NCBI RefSeq assembly: GCF_007993935.1
Contig: NZ_VITY01000002.1
Span: 248,001 to 312,000 of the forward strand
DNA from: Bradyrhizobium macuxiense
GTDB taxonomy: Bacteria; Pseudomonadota; Alphaproteobacteria; Rhizobiales; Xanthobacteraceae
DNA: 64,000 nucleotides
Direction: 5' to 3'
Part shown: piece after piece, positions 1 through 7,876 of the stretch
Numbering within the stretch: position 1 is the stretch's first letter
How the letters are laid out: every line of letters begins with the position of its first letter
Position numbers and translations under genes: made by a program
Notes under the pieces: generated by a model
Seen by the model: the letters and a program-made list of their open reading frames with translations, nothing else
The model's database searches: none
What the model was told of the DNA's origin: nothing

Positions 1-477
1 GTCGATCTCCGCCACGAGCTCGTTCGGCACGGTTCGCGTGCCCGCCGCGTCCTGCGCGCGCGTGCCACCGCCGCCGGCCCTGCCCTTGCTCGCCACGCCC
101 TTGCCGCCACCGCTAGCGGCACCCGGCCGGTCGGAGCATTGGCCGCGGTCGCAGCCGGCGGAGAAACGGGGTGAGTCGCGTGCATTGAGCGGCCGCATTC
201 CCGATCGCGGCCCCTCGCCGGTCCACGACCCAGCCGGGCCGCGGTCGGCCGATAGCCGAGTGCGGCCAGCCATGCCGCCGAACCCGCCCGCGGCATTGCT
301 ACCTGCCCTACCGATGCCAGGATTGACCCGCGGACCGAGCGACATTTGTGGCCCGCCGCCACCAGGCGATCGCATGAAATTCTGGGCGTGGGCGGAACCG
401 GACACGCAAACCAGCAGCAACGCCGCGGCCGCGACGGCCGCTCTGTTCGTCGATCTGGTCCGGCCGTTGGCGGCCAT
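1..477 (-). CDS. Secreted protein, N-terminal part; possibly an S8 (subtilisin-like) peptidase
   Basis: This open frame runs from an ATG at 477 off the left edge, giving 159 residues. The first 32 residues form a clear signal peptide (basic start, Ala/Leu-rich core, cleavage near AHAQ). A long Gly/Pro/Ser/Arg-rich low-complexity linker follows, and the visible part ends in VPNELVAEI, which resembles the first strand of an inhibitor-type propeptide. A GAGGT ribosome site lies 6 bases before the ATG. It is the third gene after an ECF sigma factor and its anti-sigma. Secreted S8 peptidases are known downstream of such pairs in Bradyrhizobium, but no catalytic residue is visible here. The peptidase call is inference; the gene itself is well supported. 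Confidence 0.55.
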   Translation of the reverse strand, partial: MAANGRTRSTNRAAVAAAALLLVCVSGSAHAQNFMRSPGGGGPQMSLGPRVNPGIGRAGSNAAGGFGGMAGRTRLSADRGPAGSWTGEGPRSGMRPLNARDSPRFSAGCDRGQCSDRPGAASGGGKGVASKGRAGGGGTRAQDAAGTRTVPNELVAEID

Positions 478-514
478 GGTGACCTCAAGTCGGCGCAGAA
501 CCGTCAGCCGCAGG

Positions 515-1282
515 CTACGGCGTCTCCACCGCGAGGCTGACGATCTTCTCTTTCTGCAAACGGGCAATCAGCGACGCGACGCTGTCCTTGTCCATCGCGC
601 GGAACTGCAACCGGAACATGCCGCCCTTCCCGTCGACGATCGAGCCCTGGTAATTCTCCAGCAGCGACGTGATGTCGGCGATCCTGGCTTCCGGCGTGAA
701 GCGAACCAACAGCCGCGTCGGCGTTGCCGCCACGCTGGCGCCGAGATCGCGGGTGATCGGCGCACTGGACGCACTCGGGGCTGCGCTCGGCGCAACGGCT
801 GTGCTCGGCGCGCTGCGCTGTTCGGCGACATCGAGCGAGGCGGTCTGGAACGAAGCCGGCTGGCTGCGCATCAACACCGCGCCGATCACGCCGGCCTGCA
901 ACAGCACCACGAGCGCGCCGAGGCTCGACGACCAGGCCAGCGTCCGCGGCGACAATCTGGAAAAGAACTCCGAGATCCCGGCCGACATACGTGCACCCGC
1001 CGACGGCTTGCGCTCCGGCTCGGCATCGATCGCGGCAAACAGCTTCTGCATGGCGCGCGCCGAGGGCGCACCGAGGCTCTCGTTGAGGCCGATGGTCTCG
1101 GCATATTCCTCGCGGATGACGGCATACTGCCGGGCGAGCTTCGGATCGGAAGCGAGCGCGTCCTCGACGCGGCGCGCGTCACGCGCGTTCAGCGTGCCGG
1201 CCGCGTGCCAGGGCAGCAGCATCTCGACATCGTCAGGTTCTTGACCCTGCACCTTCTTGTTGCTCGCAGCCGTCATGGCCAA
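515..1282 (-). CDS. Membrane anti-sigma factor with a protease-propeptide-like C-terminal domain
   Basis: The protein has 255 residues. The N-terminal 90 residues resemble the cytoplasmic domain of ECF anti-sigma factors (LLPWHAAGTL, then a helical stretch with a run of acidic/basic pairs) but lack the zinc-binding His/Cys motif. One membrane span lies at about 117-138. An Ala/Ser/Pro linker leads to a periplasmic domain at about 187-253 that reads like the beta-alpha-beta propeptide fold of subtilases (RLLVRF, SLLENYQG, FRLQF, LIARLQKE). The start overlaps the upstream sigma gene by 10 bases, so the two are translationally coupled. It presumably holds the sigma factor at the membrane. The C-terminal comparison is pattern recognition, not an alignment. 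Confidence 0.8.
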   Translation of the reverse strand: MAMTAASNKKVQGQEPDDVEMLLPWHAAGTLNARDARRVEDALASDPKLARQYAVIREEYAETIGLNESLGAPSARAMQKLFAAIDAEPERKPSAGARMSAGISEFFSRLSPRTLAWSSSLGALVVLLQAGVIGAVLMRSQPASFQTASLDVAEQRSAPSTAVAPSAAPSASSAPITRDLGASVAATPTRLLVRFTPEARIADITSLLENYQGSIVDGKGGMFRLQFRAMDKDSVASLIARLQKEKIVSLAVETP

Positions 1283-1842
1283 CCTCGCTCGACACCGGCT
1301 GCCTTCAGCAACTCGGCAAGTTTCTTGCGCGCATAGAACAGGCGCGTCTTGACGGTGTTCTCCGGAATCCCGACGATCTCAGCGACGTCTTCCACGGATT
1401 TCTCGTGATAGTAGACAAGATCGACGATCTCCCGGTGTTCCGCTGATAGTCCCGTCAGGCACTTACGCAGCGTCGCGCCGGTGTCCTTCTTCTGCACCAC
1501 CGTTTCCGGATCGTCGGACGTATCCTCGATCGCGTTCGCGGCCTCATCGTCCAGTTCGGCGTCTTTCCTTCGCCGCAGCGAAGACAACGCCTTGAACCGG
1601 GTAATCGCCAGAAGCCAGGTTGAAACGGCGGATCGTCCCTCAAACTTGCCCGCCTGACGCCACACGTCCAGAAAGACCTCGCTGATGAGGTCCTCCGCCA
1701 CCTGTTCGTCCCGCACGAGCCGAAGCCCGAAGCGGTACACCCTGACATGATGCCGTCCGTACAGCACCTGCATGGCGAGCCGGTCGCCTTGAGCGATCCG
1801 AGCGATCAGAACCTCGTCTGAAGCCGCCTGTGTCGCGCTCAA
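1273..1842 (-). CDS. ECF-type RNA polymerase sigma factor
   Basis: The 189 residues have the usual ECF size. Region 2 lies at about 10-90 (AEDLISEVFLDVW, STWLLAITRFKALSSLRRR) and region 4 at about 125-178 (LSAEHREIVDLVYY, then the helix-turn-helix EDVAEIVGIPENTVKTRLFYARKKL). An acidic linker (95-120) joins them. It is the first gene of a three-gene minus-strand unit with the anti-sigma factor and a secreted protein. It should direct polymerase to its own operon and stress genes; the signal is not evident from the sequence. Confidence 0.92.
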   Translation of the reverse strand: MSATQAASDEVLIARIAQGDRLAMQVLYGRHHVRVYRFGLRLVRDEQVAEDLISEVFLDVWRQAGKFEGRSAVSTWLLAITRFKALSSLRRRKDAELDDEAANAIEDTSDDPETVVQKKDTGATLRKCLTGLSAEHREIVDLVYYHEKSVEDVAEIVGIPENTVKTRLFYARKKLAELLKAAGVERGWP

Positions 1843-2260
1843 TGGCCGTCTCGCAAAGTTGGTCTGAGGGGGGTGGCGCGTGGTTCGACGCGAGAGCCAA
1901 GATTCTTCACATTACGGCAATGTCCAGACCGCATGTGTGATCTATGACACAGTCGACGATCCCAATGAGGAAAAATCGCCGGAGACTCGACAAGCGGTAT
2001 CATAACACCAAAAACTCTTGCGGACGCCCACCGTCCGGCCGGACCATACCAAGCCTTGGCCGGCAAGCCAGCGCCGTTGCGAAGGCCGCATCGGCGCAAG
2101 CTCGCGGCAGGCGCGCTCCCGGTCCCTCGCGGTGAACGGATTCCCCTTACGAAACAAGGGTGATGACCGGGTTCCACCGGAGCAGATTCGGTTCCAAAAG
2201 ATACCAAACCTAAAGGCTTTCCCACTTAGATTTTCGCCGGATTTCACCAATGGCGAGACC
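1843..2260. other. Divergent intergenic region between an ECF sigma gene and a diguanylate cyclase
   Basis: About 420 bases with no convincing gene. It must carry the promoters of the minus-strand sigma operon and the plus-strand cyclase. Its right half is AT-richer than the surroundings. The open frame of the cyclase extends upstream to 2018, but that part has no matching protein character and the ATG at 2261 is the more natural start. I could not assign a promoter motif. Confidence 0.5.
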
Positions 2261-3409
2261 ATGGGCAGCGCTGCGTCGTCACTTCCCAGCCCGGTCGCGG
2301 GCGCATCGGAAAGCGGCCGTCCCAGGCTGACGGTCGAGCGCTTGGCGCGGCGGGCCAGGCAGCGCCGCCAGATCCAATCGATGATCGCCGCCTGCTTCGT
2401 GCTCGATGCCGCCGTGCTGCTGATCTACGCACATGCCGGCACCACGTCGGTGCTGGTCGCGACGAGCTATGCCCTGACCGGCCTCTTTCTCGTCGCGGTC
2501 TATGTGCTGCTCTCGGAGCGCGGCTTTCACGAGCGCTTCCGCGACCACTACCTGGTCGCGCCGCAATCGGCCGTCAACATGGTGAACCTGCTGGTGTTCA
2601 CCTACATCGCGCCGGAAGTCGGCGTGCTGTTCCTCTGCAACTTGTTCGTGGTGTTCGGCTTCGGTGCGCTGCGGACCTCGGCGCGGCAGACCGCTGTTGT
2701 CTGGACCATTATGGTGCTGGGCCTTGCCGCGCTGTTTCTCGGAACTGACAAGGCGATCGGGATGCCGACCGGCACCCGGATCGATCGCCTCGCCACCATG
2801 CTGGTGTTCGCCCTGACGATCGGGCGCTGCATGTATCTCGGCATTTTCTCGAGCTCGATGCAGCAATCGCTGTATCAGAGCGGCGTGAAGCTGAAGGAGG
2901 CCTACCGGCGCATCGAGGAGCTCGCCGAGCTCGACGAGCTGACCGGCACCTCCAATCGCCGCAGCATCATGCGCACGCTCGAGGACGAGATCGCGCGCTG
3001 TGCCCGCAACGGCAGCACCTGCGCGGTGGCGCTGATCGACCTCGACCATTTCAAGCGCATCAACGACGTCTACGGCCATCCGATCGGCGACGAGGCGCTG
3101 CGCACCTTCGCCATCGGCATGTTCGCCAATCTCCGGAGCATCGACCGCTTCGGCCGCTACGGCGGCGAGGAATTCCTGCTGGTGCTGCCCGACCTGTCGC
3201 AGGACCAGGCGATGCGTGCGCTCGAGCGGCTGCGCGCCATCATCGCCGATCTCGACTGGAGCGCATTCTCGCCCGGCATGCGGGTGACGATCTCCGCAGG
3301 CGTCACGACGCTCAAGCCGAACGAAAACTCCGACACATTGCTCGCCCGCGCCGACGGCGCGCTTTACGCAGCCAAGGCCAGGGGACGCAATCGCATCGCC
3401 AGCGCCTGA
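2261..3409 (+). CDS. Membrane-bound GGDEF diguanylate cyclase
   Basis: The protein has 382 residues from the ATG at 2261. The first ~200 residues hold about six membrane spans after a basic 40-residue leader; the rest is a GGDEF domain. The active-site loop is GGEEF at residues 301-305. An allosteric I-site RSID lies at 292-295, exactly five residues before it. The metal-binding segment is LIDLDHFKRINDVYGH. All catalytic features are intact, so it should make cyclic-di-GMP from two GTP and be feedback-inhibited by it. The membrane part resembles no named sensor I recognise. It stands alone; the next gene begins 57 bases downstream and may be cotranscribed. Confidence 0.93.
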   Translation: MGSAASSLPSPVAGASESGRPRLTVERLARRARQRRQIQSMIAACFVLDAAVLLIYAHAGTTSVLVATSYALTGLFLVAVYVLLSERGFHERFRDHYLVAPQSAVNMVNLLVFTYIAPEVGVLFLCNLFVVFGFGALRTSARQTAVVWTIMVLGLAALFLGTDKAIGMPTGTRIDRLATMLVFALTIGRCMYLGIFSSSMQQSLYQSGVKLKEAYRRIEELAELDELTGTSNRRSIMRTLEDEIARCARNGSTCAVALIDLDHFKRINDVYGHPIGDEALRTFAIGMFANLRSIDRFGRYGGEEFLLVLPDLSQDQAMRALERLRAIIADLDWSAFSPGMRVTISAGVTTLKPNENSDTLLARADGALYAAKARGRNRIASA

Positions 3410-3466
3410 TCTTTCATTTCCTATTCGGCGGCGGAGAATCCGTCGCCATCGCTCCAGGACAGAGTC

Positions 3467-4573
3467 ATGAGTTTGAAGCCCGAGACCGCCCCCGAAAGTC
3501 TGCTCGACGAGCTGCAGACGACGCTTGCGCACGGCACCGTCGCCCGCCGTGTCGAGACGCTGCGCCGCGTGACCGACCTCTTCATCAACGGCTCAGTGAA
3601 CTATTCGAACGAGCAGATCGTGCTGTTCGACGACGTTTTCCAATGCCTGCTCGAGCACATCGAGAACTCGGCCAAGGCGCTGCTCGCCAACCGCCTCGCC
3701 CCGATCGACACCGCGCCGCCGCAGACCATCCGCACCCTTGCATTCGACGATCTGATCGAGGTCGCAGGCCCCGTGCTGACGCTGTCGCCGCGGCTCGACG
3801 ATGACACCCTGATCGAGACGGCGCGCAGCAAGAGCCAGGCGCATCTGCTCGCGATCTCCAACCGCAAGACGCTGAGCGGCGCCGTCACCGACGTGCTGGT
3901 GCTGCGCGGCAATGACGAGGTGATCCAGAGCGCGGTCAACAATCCCGGCGCGGAGTTCACCGAGCGCGGCTTCACCCGGCTGGTCAGCCGCGCCGAGGGC
4001 GACGACAATCTGTCGACCTGCGTCGGCCTGCGCCCGAACATCCCGCGGCATCTCTATCTCAAGCTGGTCGCCAAGGCCTCGGACACGGTCAGGCAGCGGC
4101 TCGAGGCTGCCAATCCGCAGCAAGCCAAGGAGATTCCGATCGCAGTGAAGGAAGCGACGCGGCGCGCGCGCTCGGCACCCTCCGGCGTGACGCCGGACAC
4201 CACGATTGCGCATGCGCTGGTCAAGTCGCTCTACCAGGACGGCCGGCTCGACGAATTCCAGCTCGCGGCCTTCGCCGAGGCCGGCAAGTTCGACGAGACC
4301 AATGCCTCGCTTGCCGCGCTCGCCAATGTCTCGGTCAGTATCGCCGAGAACATGATGATCGAAACCCGCGCCGAGGGCGTGATGATCCTGGCCAAGGTCT
4401 CGGGCTTGTCATGGTCGACGGTGCGATCGATCATCAATCTGCGCGACGACATCTCGGGCGGCGAGCCGACCGACCTGCAGGCCTGCAAGGACACCTACGA
4501 GCGGCTGCGGCCATCGACCGCGCAGCAGGTGCTGCGCTTCCATCGCATGCAGCAATCCGCGCCCGCGGCTTAA
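3467..4573 (+). CDS. DUF2336 domain protein
   Basis: The protein has 368 residues, is largely helical and soluble, with no signal peptide or membrane span. Repeating helical pairs in the first 230 residues (LLDELQTTLAHGTVARRVETLRRVTDLF; LLAISNRKTLSGAVTDVLVLRGNDEVIQSAVNNPGA split over several repeats) match the DUF2336 pattern common in Bradyrhizobium and related genera. The molecular function is unknown. It follows the diguanylate cyclase on the same strand by 57 bases, which is compatible with a shared transcript, but no direct link to cyclic-di-GMP is visible. Confidence 0.8.
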   Translation: MSLKPETAPESLLDELQTTLAHGTVARRVETLRRVTDLFINGSVNYSNEQIVLFDDVFQCLLEHIENSAKALLANRLAPIDTAPPQTIRTLAFDDLIEVAGPVLTLSPRLDDDTLIETARSKSQAHLLAISNRKTLSGAVTDVLVLRGNDEVIQSAVNNPGAEFTERGFTRLVSRAEGDDNLSTCVGLRPNIPRHLYLKLVAKASDTVRQRLEAANPQQAKEIPIAVKEATRRARSAPSGVTPDTTIAHALVKSLYQDGRLDEFQLAAFAEAGKFDETNASLAALANVSVSIAENMMIETRAEGVMILAKVSGLSWSTVRSIINLRDDISGGEPTDLQACKDTYERLRPSTAQQVLRFHRMQQSAPAA

Positions 4574-4586
4574 TCGCCGATCTGGC

Positions 4587-4670
4587 GTAGCCCGGATGGA
4601 GCGAAGCGCAATCCGGGATCCTCAAGCCGCGCCGAGCCCCCCGGATTTCGCTACGCTGCATCCGGGCTAC
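4587..4670. repeat. Palindromic intergenic repeat, GTAGCCCGGATGGAGCGAAG family
   Basis: The outer arms are complementary (GTAGCCCGGATG ... CATCCGGGCTAC) around a variable centre. A second copy lies at 51039-51123. It sits between the converging ends of the DUF2336 gene and nrsF and could fold into a hairpin in either transcript. Confidence 0.85.
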
Positions 4671-4675
4671 AAAAG

Positions 4676-5320
4676 TCAGTACCGCAACGCCCGCGTCCCC
4701 ATCAGCGCGCCGACGCTCGCGACGATCGCGGTCGCCAGCGTGTACCAGGTGGCGACGAACAGCGGCGAGTCATCGGTACAATGCGACGCATAGACGGTGG
4801 CCGCGAGGCCTGCGCAGAGCAGGCCCGCCACCGCGCCGGCGACCGCAGGCCGCGCCGGCGCGCCCTGCCGCAGCCCGTACAGCGCGCCGACCAGCAGCGG
4901 CAGCGACATCGCGGGGATCGCGGTCATGCATGCCATCGAGTTCTTGCCGATCAGCCGCGTCATCATCGGCGTGCGCTGCGGCATCATCATCTCGCCGCTG
5001 ATCGCGGCAACGAGGATACCGGCGGGAATCAGCAGCCACCAGCCGAAGCTGCGCAGCGAGGCTTCCGGCCGTGACAGATGCAGGCTGACCGCGATCGCCG
5101 AGGCGGCTAGCGCCAGGGTCACCGCAAACTTCAGGTCGAAGAACGGATTATGCATCGCGGTCATCACGTCGGGCCGCACGCCGAGCTCAGCGAAGAAGAT
5201 CAAGAGCGAGACCGGCGCCGCCGCCAGCAGCGCCAGCATCAGCGCAACACCGATCGGGCGCGCACGATACGCGTTGTCGGCGGCAAGGGTTCGAATGAGT
5301 TGATCGGTATCCATGCTCAT
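4676..5320 (-). CDS. nrsF: NrsF/DUF1109 membrane anti-sigma factor for SigF
   Basis: The protein has 214 residues with six predicted membrane spans and short loops, typical of the NrsF family. Cys131 (MACMTAIP) and Cys181 (SHCTDD) are present; in Caulobacter NrsF the conserved pair of cysteines at these positions is needed to respond to chromate, cadmium or oxidant. An extra Cys169 is also seen. The start overlaps the sigF stop by four bases, so translation is coupled. It should sequester SigF at the inner membrane until the thiols are oxidised or bound by metal. Confidence 0.9.
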   Translation of the reverse strand: MSMDTDQLIRTLAADNAYRARPIGVALMLALLAAAPVSLLIFFAELGVRPDVMTAMHNPFFDLKFAVTLALAASAIAVSLHLSRPEASLRSFGWWLLIPAGILVAAISGEMMMPQRTPMMTRLIGKNSMACMTAIPAMSLPLLVGALYGLRQGAPARPAVAGAVAGLLCAGLAATVYASHCTDDSPLFVATWYTLATAIVASVGALMGTRALRY

Positions 5321-5862
5321 TGGTCCCGTAATTTCGCGGTAAGGCTCGCAAGCCCGCGATGCAGGGCGACCCGCACCGCGCCCTCGGTCATCGAGAATTT
5401 CGCCGCGGTATCCTTGATCGAGGCGCTGTCGACCGCGATCGATTGCAGCACGTCGCGCTGCCGTGCCGGCAACGCCTGCAACTGGGCGGTGACCTCACTG
5501 GGCGATGCCGTCGGCTCCGGTGTTTCCCCCGGCAGCGTCTCGGCGAAGTCATCGATGTTGACGAAGATGCGCTTGCCGCGGCGGCGCAGCGCGTCGATCA
5601 GCTTGTTGCGCGCGATCGCGAACAGCCACGGCGCGAACGGGGCGTTGCTGTCCCAGGTCTGTCGCTTCAAATGAACCGCCAACAAGATGTCCTGCACGAT
5701 GTCCTCGGACTGATCGACCGGTTGTCCCGCGCGCGCCAAGCCACGTCGCGCCGCGGCACGGAGTACCGGCGTGATGGCCTTGAGCAGGCGATGATACGCC
5801 GCGTCATCGCCAGAAATGGCCGACCGCATCAGGTCGGTCCATTCATCCTCACGTTCGCGCAC
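5317..5862 (-). CDS. sigF: ECF sigma factor, SigF type
   Basis: The 181 residues carry region 2 (SEDIVQDILLAVH, PFAPWLFAIARNKLIDALRRRGKR) and region 4 (LPARQRDVLQSIAVDSASIKDTAAKF, then VRVALHRGLASL). The start is a GTG at 5862 with AGGAG six bases upstream. Pairing with an NrsF partner identifies it as the SigF group that answers heavy-metal and oxidative stress. A candidate autoregulatory promoter lies just upstream (5882-5906). The target genes are not obvious in this window. Confidence 0.9.
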   Translation of the reverse strand: MREREDEWTDLMRSAISGDDAAYHRLLKAITPVLRAAARRGLARAGQPVDQSEDIVQDILLAVHLKRQTWDSNAPFAPWLFAIARNKLIDALRRRGKRIFVNIDDFAETLPGETPEPTASPSEVTAQLQALPARQRDVLQSIAVDSASIKDTAAKFSMTEGAVRVALHRGLASLTAKLRDQ

Positions 5863-5881
5863 GCAGGCTCCTGAATTGCAA

Positions 5882-5906
5882 TTCGGCCGATCTTTCAGTT
5901 CGTTAC
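5882..5906 (-). promoter_or_regulatory. Candidate SigF-dependent autoregulatory promoter
   Basis: On the minus strand, GTAACG (5906-5901) is followed after 15 bases by CGAA (5885-5882). The SigF-group consensus known from Caulobacter is GTAACC with CGAA about 16 bases later. The -10 element lies 19 bases before the GTG start, leaving a short leader with the AGGAG site. One mismatch and slightly short spacing keep this tentative. Confidence 0.45.
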
Positions 5907-6188
5907 GCGGTCAACCAAGAATATCACGAATTCGTGATCGCGATCCTCCGGTCAGGCCGCGCCGGAGATCGGGCGCAAAGAATCGCTCCGGCGGGTTTCC
6001 AGACGCCACGGCTCATAACACCGATCGGTCCGACAAGCATCGGGGTGCAGTAGCCGATCACCCGCTGGGACGAAATTGCCCAGCTTTTGCCCCCTGAGGC
6101 CCGAAGATTCCCTTTTTTTGCCCCGGTGTGGACACGCAGCGGGGTCTCATTTCGGCATTGGGACGGGCGAAATGGGGAGATCATCAGA
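5907..6188. other. Intergenic region upstream of sigF and of a secreted low-complexity protein
   Basis: About 280 bases without a supported gene. Around 5925-5945 is a palindrome ATCACGAATTCGTGAT followed by CGCGATC, which could be an operator. The right end carries GGGGAG before the next gene's ATG. Nothing else is recognised. Confidence 0.4.
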
Positions 6189-6875
6189 ATGAAGATCAAA
6201 GCCAATGGGCGCTTGGCCTTGATGGTTGCGACAGGGCTGACCGGGCTTGCCGTGTGTCTCGCTGTTCCGTTGCCGGCACATGCGGCCGGTTCGGACGCAT
6301 CGGCATCGAAATCCGACAACGCAACGACCGACAAGTCCGCGCAACAGAGTTCGCGGCATGTCCGGCGCCATGCGCGTCACAGCTCGTCCAAGACCGCCGA
6401 CAAGTCGGCTGACAAATCCGAGGGCAAGAAGACGGCCAGCAAGGACGCCGGCAGCGTGACGTCGGCCGGCATGCCGGCCACGGTCGCCAATGCCAATGCG
6501 GAGCTGACCTCCGGCGACGGCAATGCGAGCACCCCGCCGGCAAGCGTCAATCCGGTGATGGCCGCCTCCGACAAGCCCGCCGACGCGCACCCCGACGGCA
6601 GCGTGGTCGCATCCGACCAGCTCAACGACCTCGACCGGGCCCTGCAACAGGAGCAGCCGGCGGAACAACCGCAACCGGTTCAGCCACAGACCGCCCAGCA
6701 GGAGGCGCCGGCTGTGCAGCCGCCGCCCGCCGCCGCAGCGGCACCCAAGCCGGCCCCGGTTCTGGCGAGCAGCGACAGCGCGAGCTGGGACCAGACCTCA
6801 CTGATCGGGAAGATCTTCATCGGCTTCGGCGCCCTGCTCACGGTGGCCTCCGCCGCACGGATGTTCATGGCCTAG
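6189..6875 (+). CDS. Exported low-complexity protein with a C-terminal membrane anchor
   Basis: The protein has 228 residues from the ATG at 6189, preceded by GGGGAG. A signal peptide ends near PAHAAG (about residue 32). The middle is rich in Ser, Lys, Asp, Ala, then in Gln, Pro and Ala (repeated QP, PAPA), with no fold visible. A hydrophobic segment near the C-terminus (IFIGFGALLTVASAARMFMA) would anchor it in the inner membrane. It may act as a cell-envelope spacer. No family is recognised. The frame runs upstream to 6087 but that part lacks a ribosome site. Confidence 0.7.
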   Translation: MKIKANGRLALMVATGLTGLAVCLAVPLPAHAAGSDASASKSDNATTDKSAQQSSRHVRRHARHSSSKTADKSADKSEGKKTASKDAGSVTSAGMPATVANANAELTSGDGNASTPPASVNPVMAASDKPADAHPDGSVVASDQLNDLDRALQQEQPAEQPQPVQPQTAQQEAPAVQPPPAAAAAPKPAPVLASSDSASWDQTSLIGKIFIGFGALLTVASAARMFMA

Positions 6876-7000
6876 CCGAGGCGCTTGCGGCTTGCGGCGC
6901 TGGGTAGCGCCGCACCGCGGCCCAAAGCCTCGCTTCGGCCCTTGAAGCGCATCCCGCCAGCGGGCACATTGCCCGCCAAATCAGGCACGGGGTTTGCGTC

Positions 7001-7780
7001 ATGGCTACGTTCGAATTCATCATTGTCGAGAGCAAGGGACCGGTCGGCGTCATCACGCTGAACCGGCCGAAAATGCTGAATGCGCTGTCGTTCGGCGTGT
7101 TCCGCGAGATCGCCGCGGCGGTCGACGATCTCGAGGCTGACGACAAGATCGGCAGCATCCTGATCACCGGCAGCGAGAAGGCCTTCGCCGCCGGCGCCGA
7201 CATCAAGGAGATGCAGCCGAAGGGCTTCATCGACATGTTCAACAGCGACTTCACCGCCATCGGCGGCGATCGCGTCGCGCGTTGCCGCAAGCCGACCATC
7301 GCGGCGGTCGCGGGCTATGCGCTCGGCGGCGGCTGCGAGCTCGCGATGATGTGCGACATCATCATCGCCGCAGACACCGCCAAGTTCGGCCAGCCGGAAA
7401 TCACCCTCGGCACCATTCCCGGCATCGGCGGCACGCAGCGCCTGACCCGCGCGATCGGCAAGTCGAAGGCAATGGATCTCTGCCTGACCGGGCGGATGAT
7501 GGATGCGGCGGAAGCCGAGCGCTCGGGCCTGGTGTCGCGGATCGTTCCCGCCGACAAGCTCCAGGAAGAGGCGCTCGCCGCGGCCGAGAAGATCGCCTCG
7601 ATGTCGCGTCCGGCCGCCGCGATGGCCAAGGAGGCCATCAACCGCGCGTTCGAGACGCCGCTTTCGGAAGGCATGAATGTCGAGCGCAACCTGTTCCACT
7701 CGACCTTCGCGCTCGAGGATCGCTCCGAGGGCATGGCGGCCTTCATCGAGAAGCGCAAGCCGGTCAACAAGAACCGCTAA
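7001..7780 (+). CDS. Enoyl-CoA hydratase (crotonase family)
   Basis: The 259 residues match a short-chain enoyl-CoA hydratase in length and motifs. The oxyanion-hole segments are [11 protein letters not shown] (61-71) and [15 protein letters not shown] (105-119). The two catalytic glutamates are Glu113 and Glu133 ([19 protein letters not shown]). It should hydrate trans-2-enoyl-CoA to 3-hydroxyacyl-CoA in beta-oxidation. It ends in a stem-loop terminator (7777-7825), so it is likely a single-gene transcript. Confidence 0.95.
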   Translation: MATFEFIIVESKGPVGVITLNRPKMLNALSFGVFREIAAAVDDLEADDKIGSILITGSEKAFAAGADIKEMQPKGFIDMFNSDFTAIGGDRVARCRKPTIAAVAGYALGGGCELAMMCDIIIAADTAKFGQPEITLGTIPGIGGTQRLTRAIGKSKAMDLCLTGRMMDAAEAERSGLVSRIVPADKLQEEALAAAEKIASMSRPAAAMAKEAINRAFETPLSEGMNVERNLFHSTFALEDRSEGMAAFIEKRKPVNKNR

Positions 7781-7825
7781 AGCGCGATGCGATCAGGTTG
7801 AAGCGTGATCGCGCTTTAGCTTTTT
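7777..7825 (+). terminator. Stem-loop terminator overlapping the enoyl-CoA hydratase stop codon
   Basis: A perfect 12-base stem, CTAAAGCGCGAT at 7777-7788 and ATCGCGCTTTAG at 7808-7819, is followed by CTTTTTG. The TAA stop lies inside the left arm. Confidence 0.65.
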
Positions 7826-7831
7826 GTTTGC

Positions 7832-7876
7832 GCATGATCTCGTCGGAAAACCGCTTCGCAGTTTTCCGGATCATGC
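7832..7876. repeat. 45-bp palindromic repeat, GCATGATC...GGATCATGC family
   Basis: The arms GCATGATC and GATCATGC enclose a centre in which CGGAAAACCG and TTTTCCGG also pair. Its right end overlaps the stop codon of the downstream minus-strand gene. Two further full copies lie at 18583-18681 and a divergent one at 15668-15712. Confidence 0.85.
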
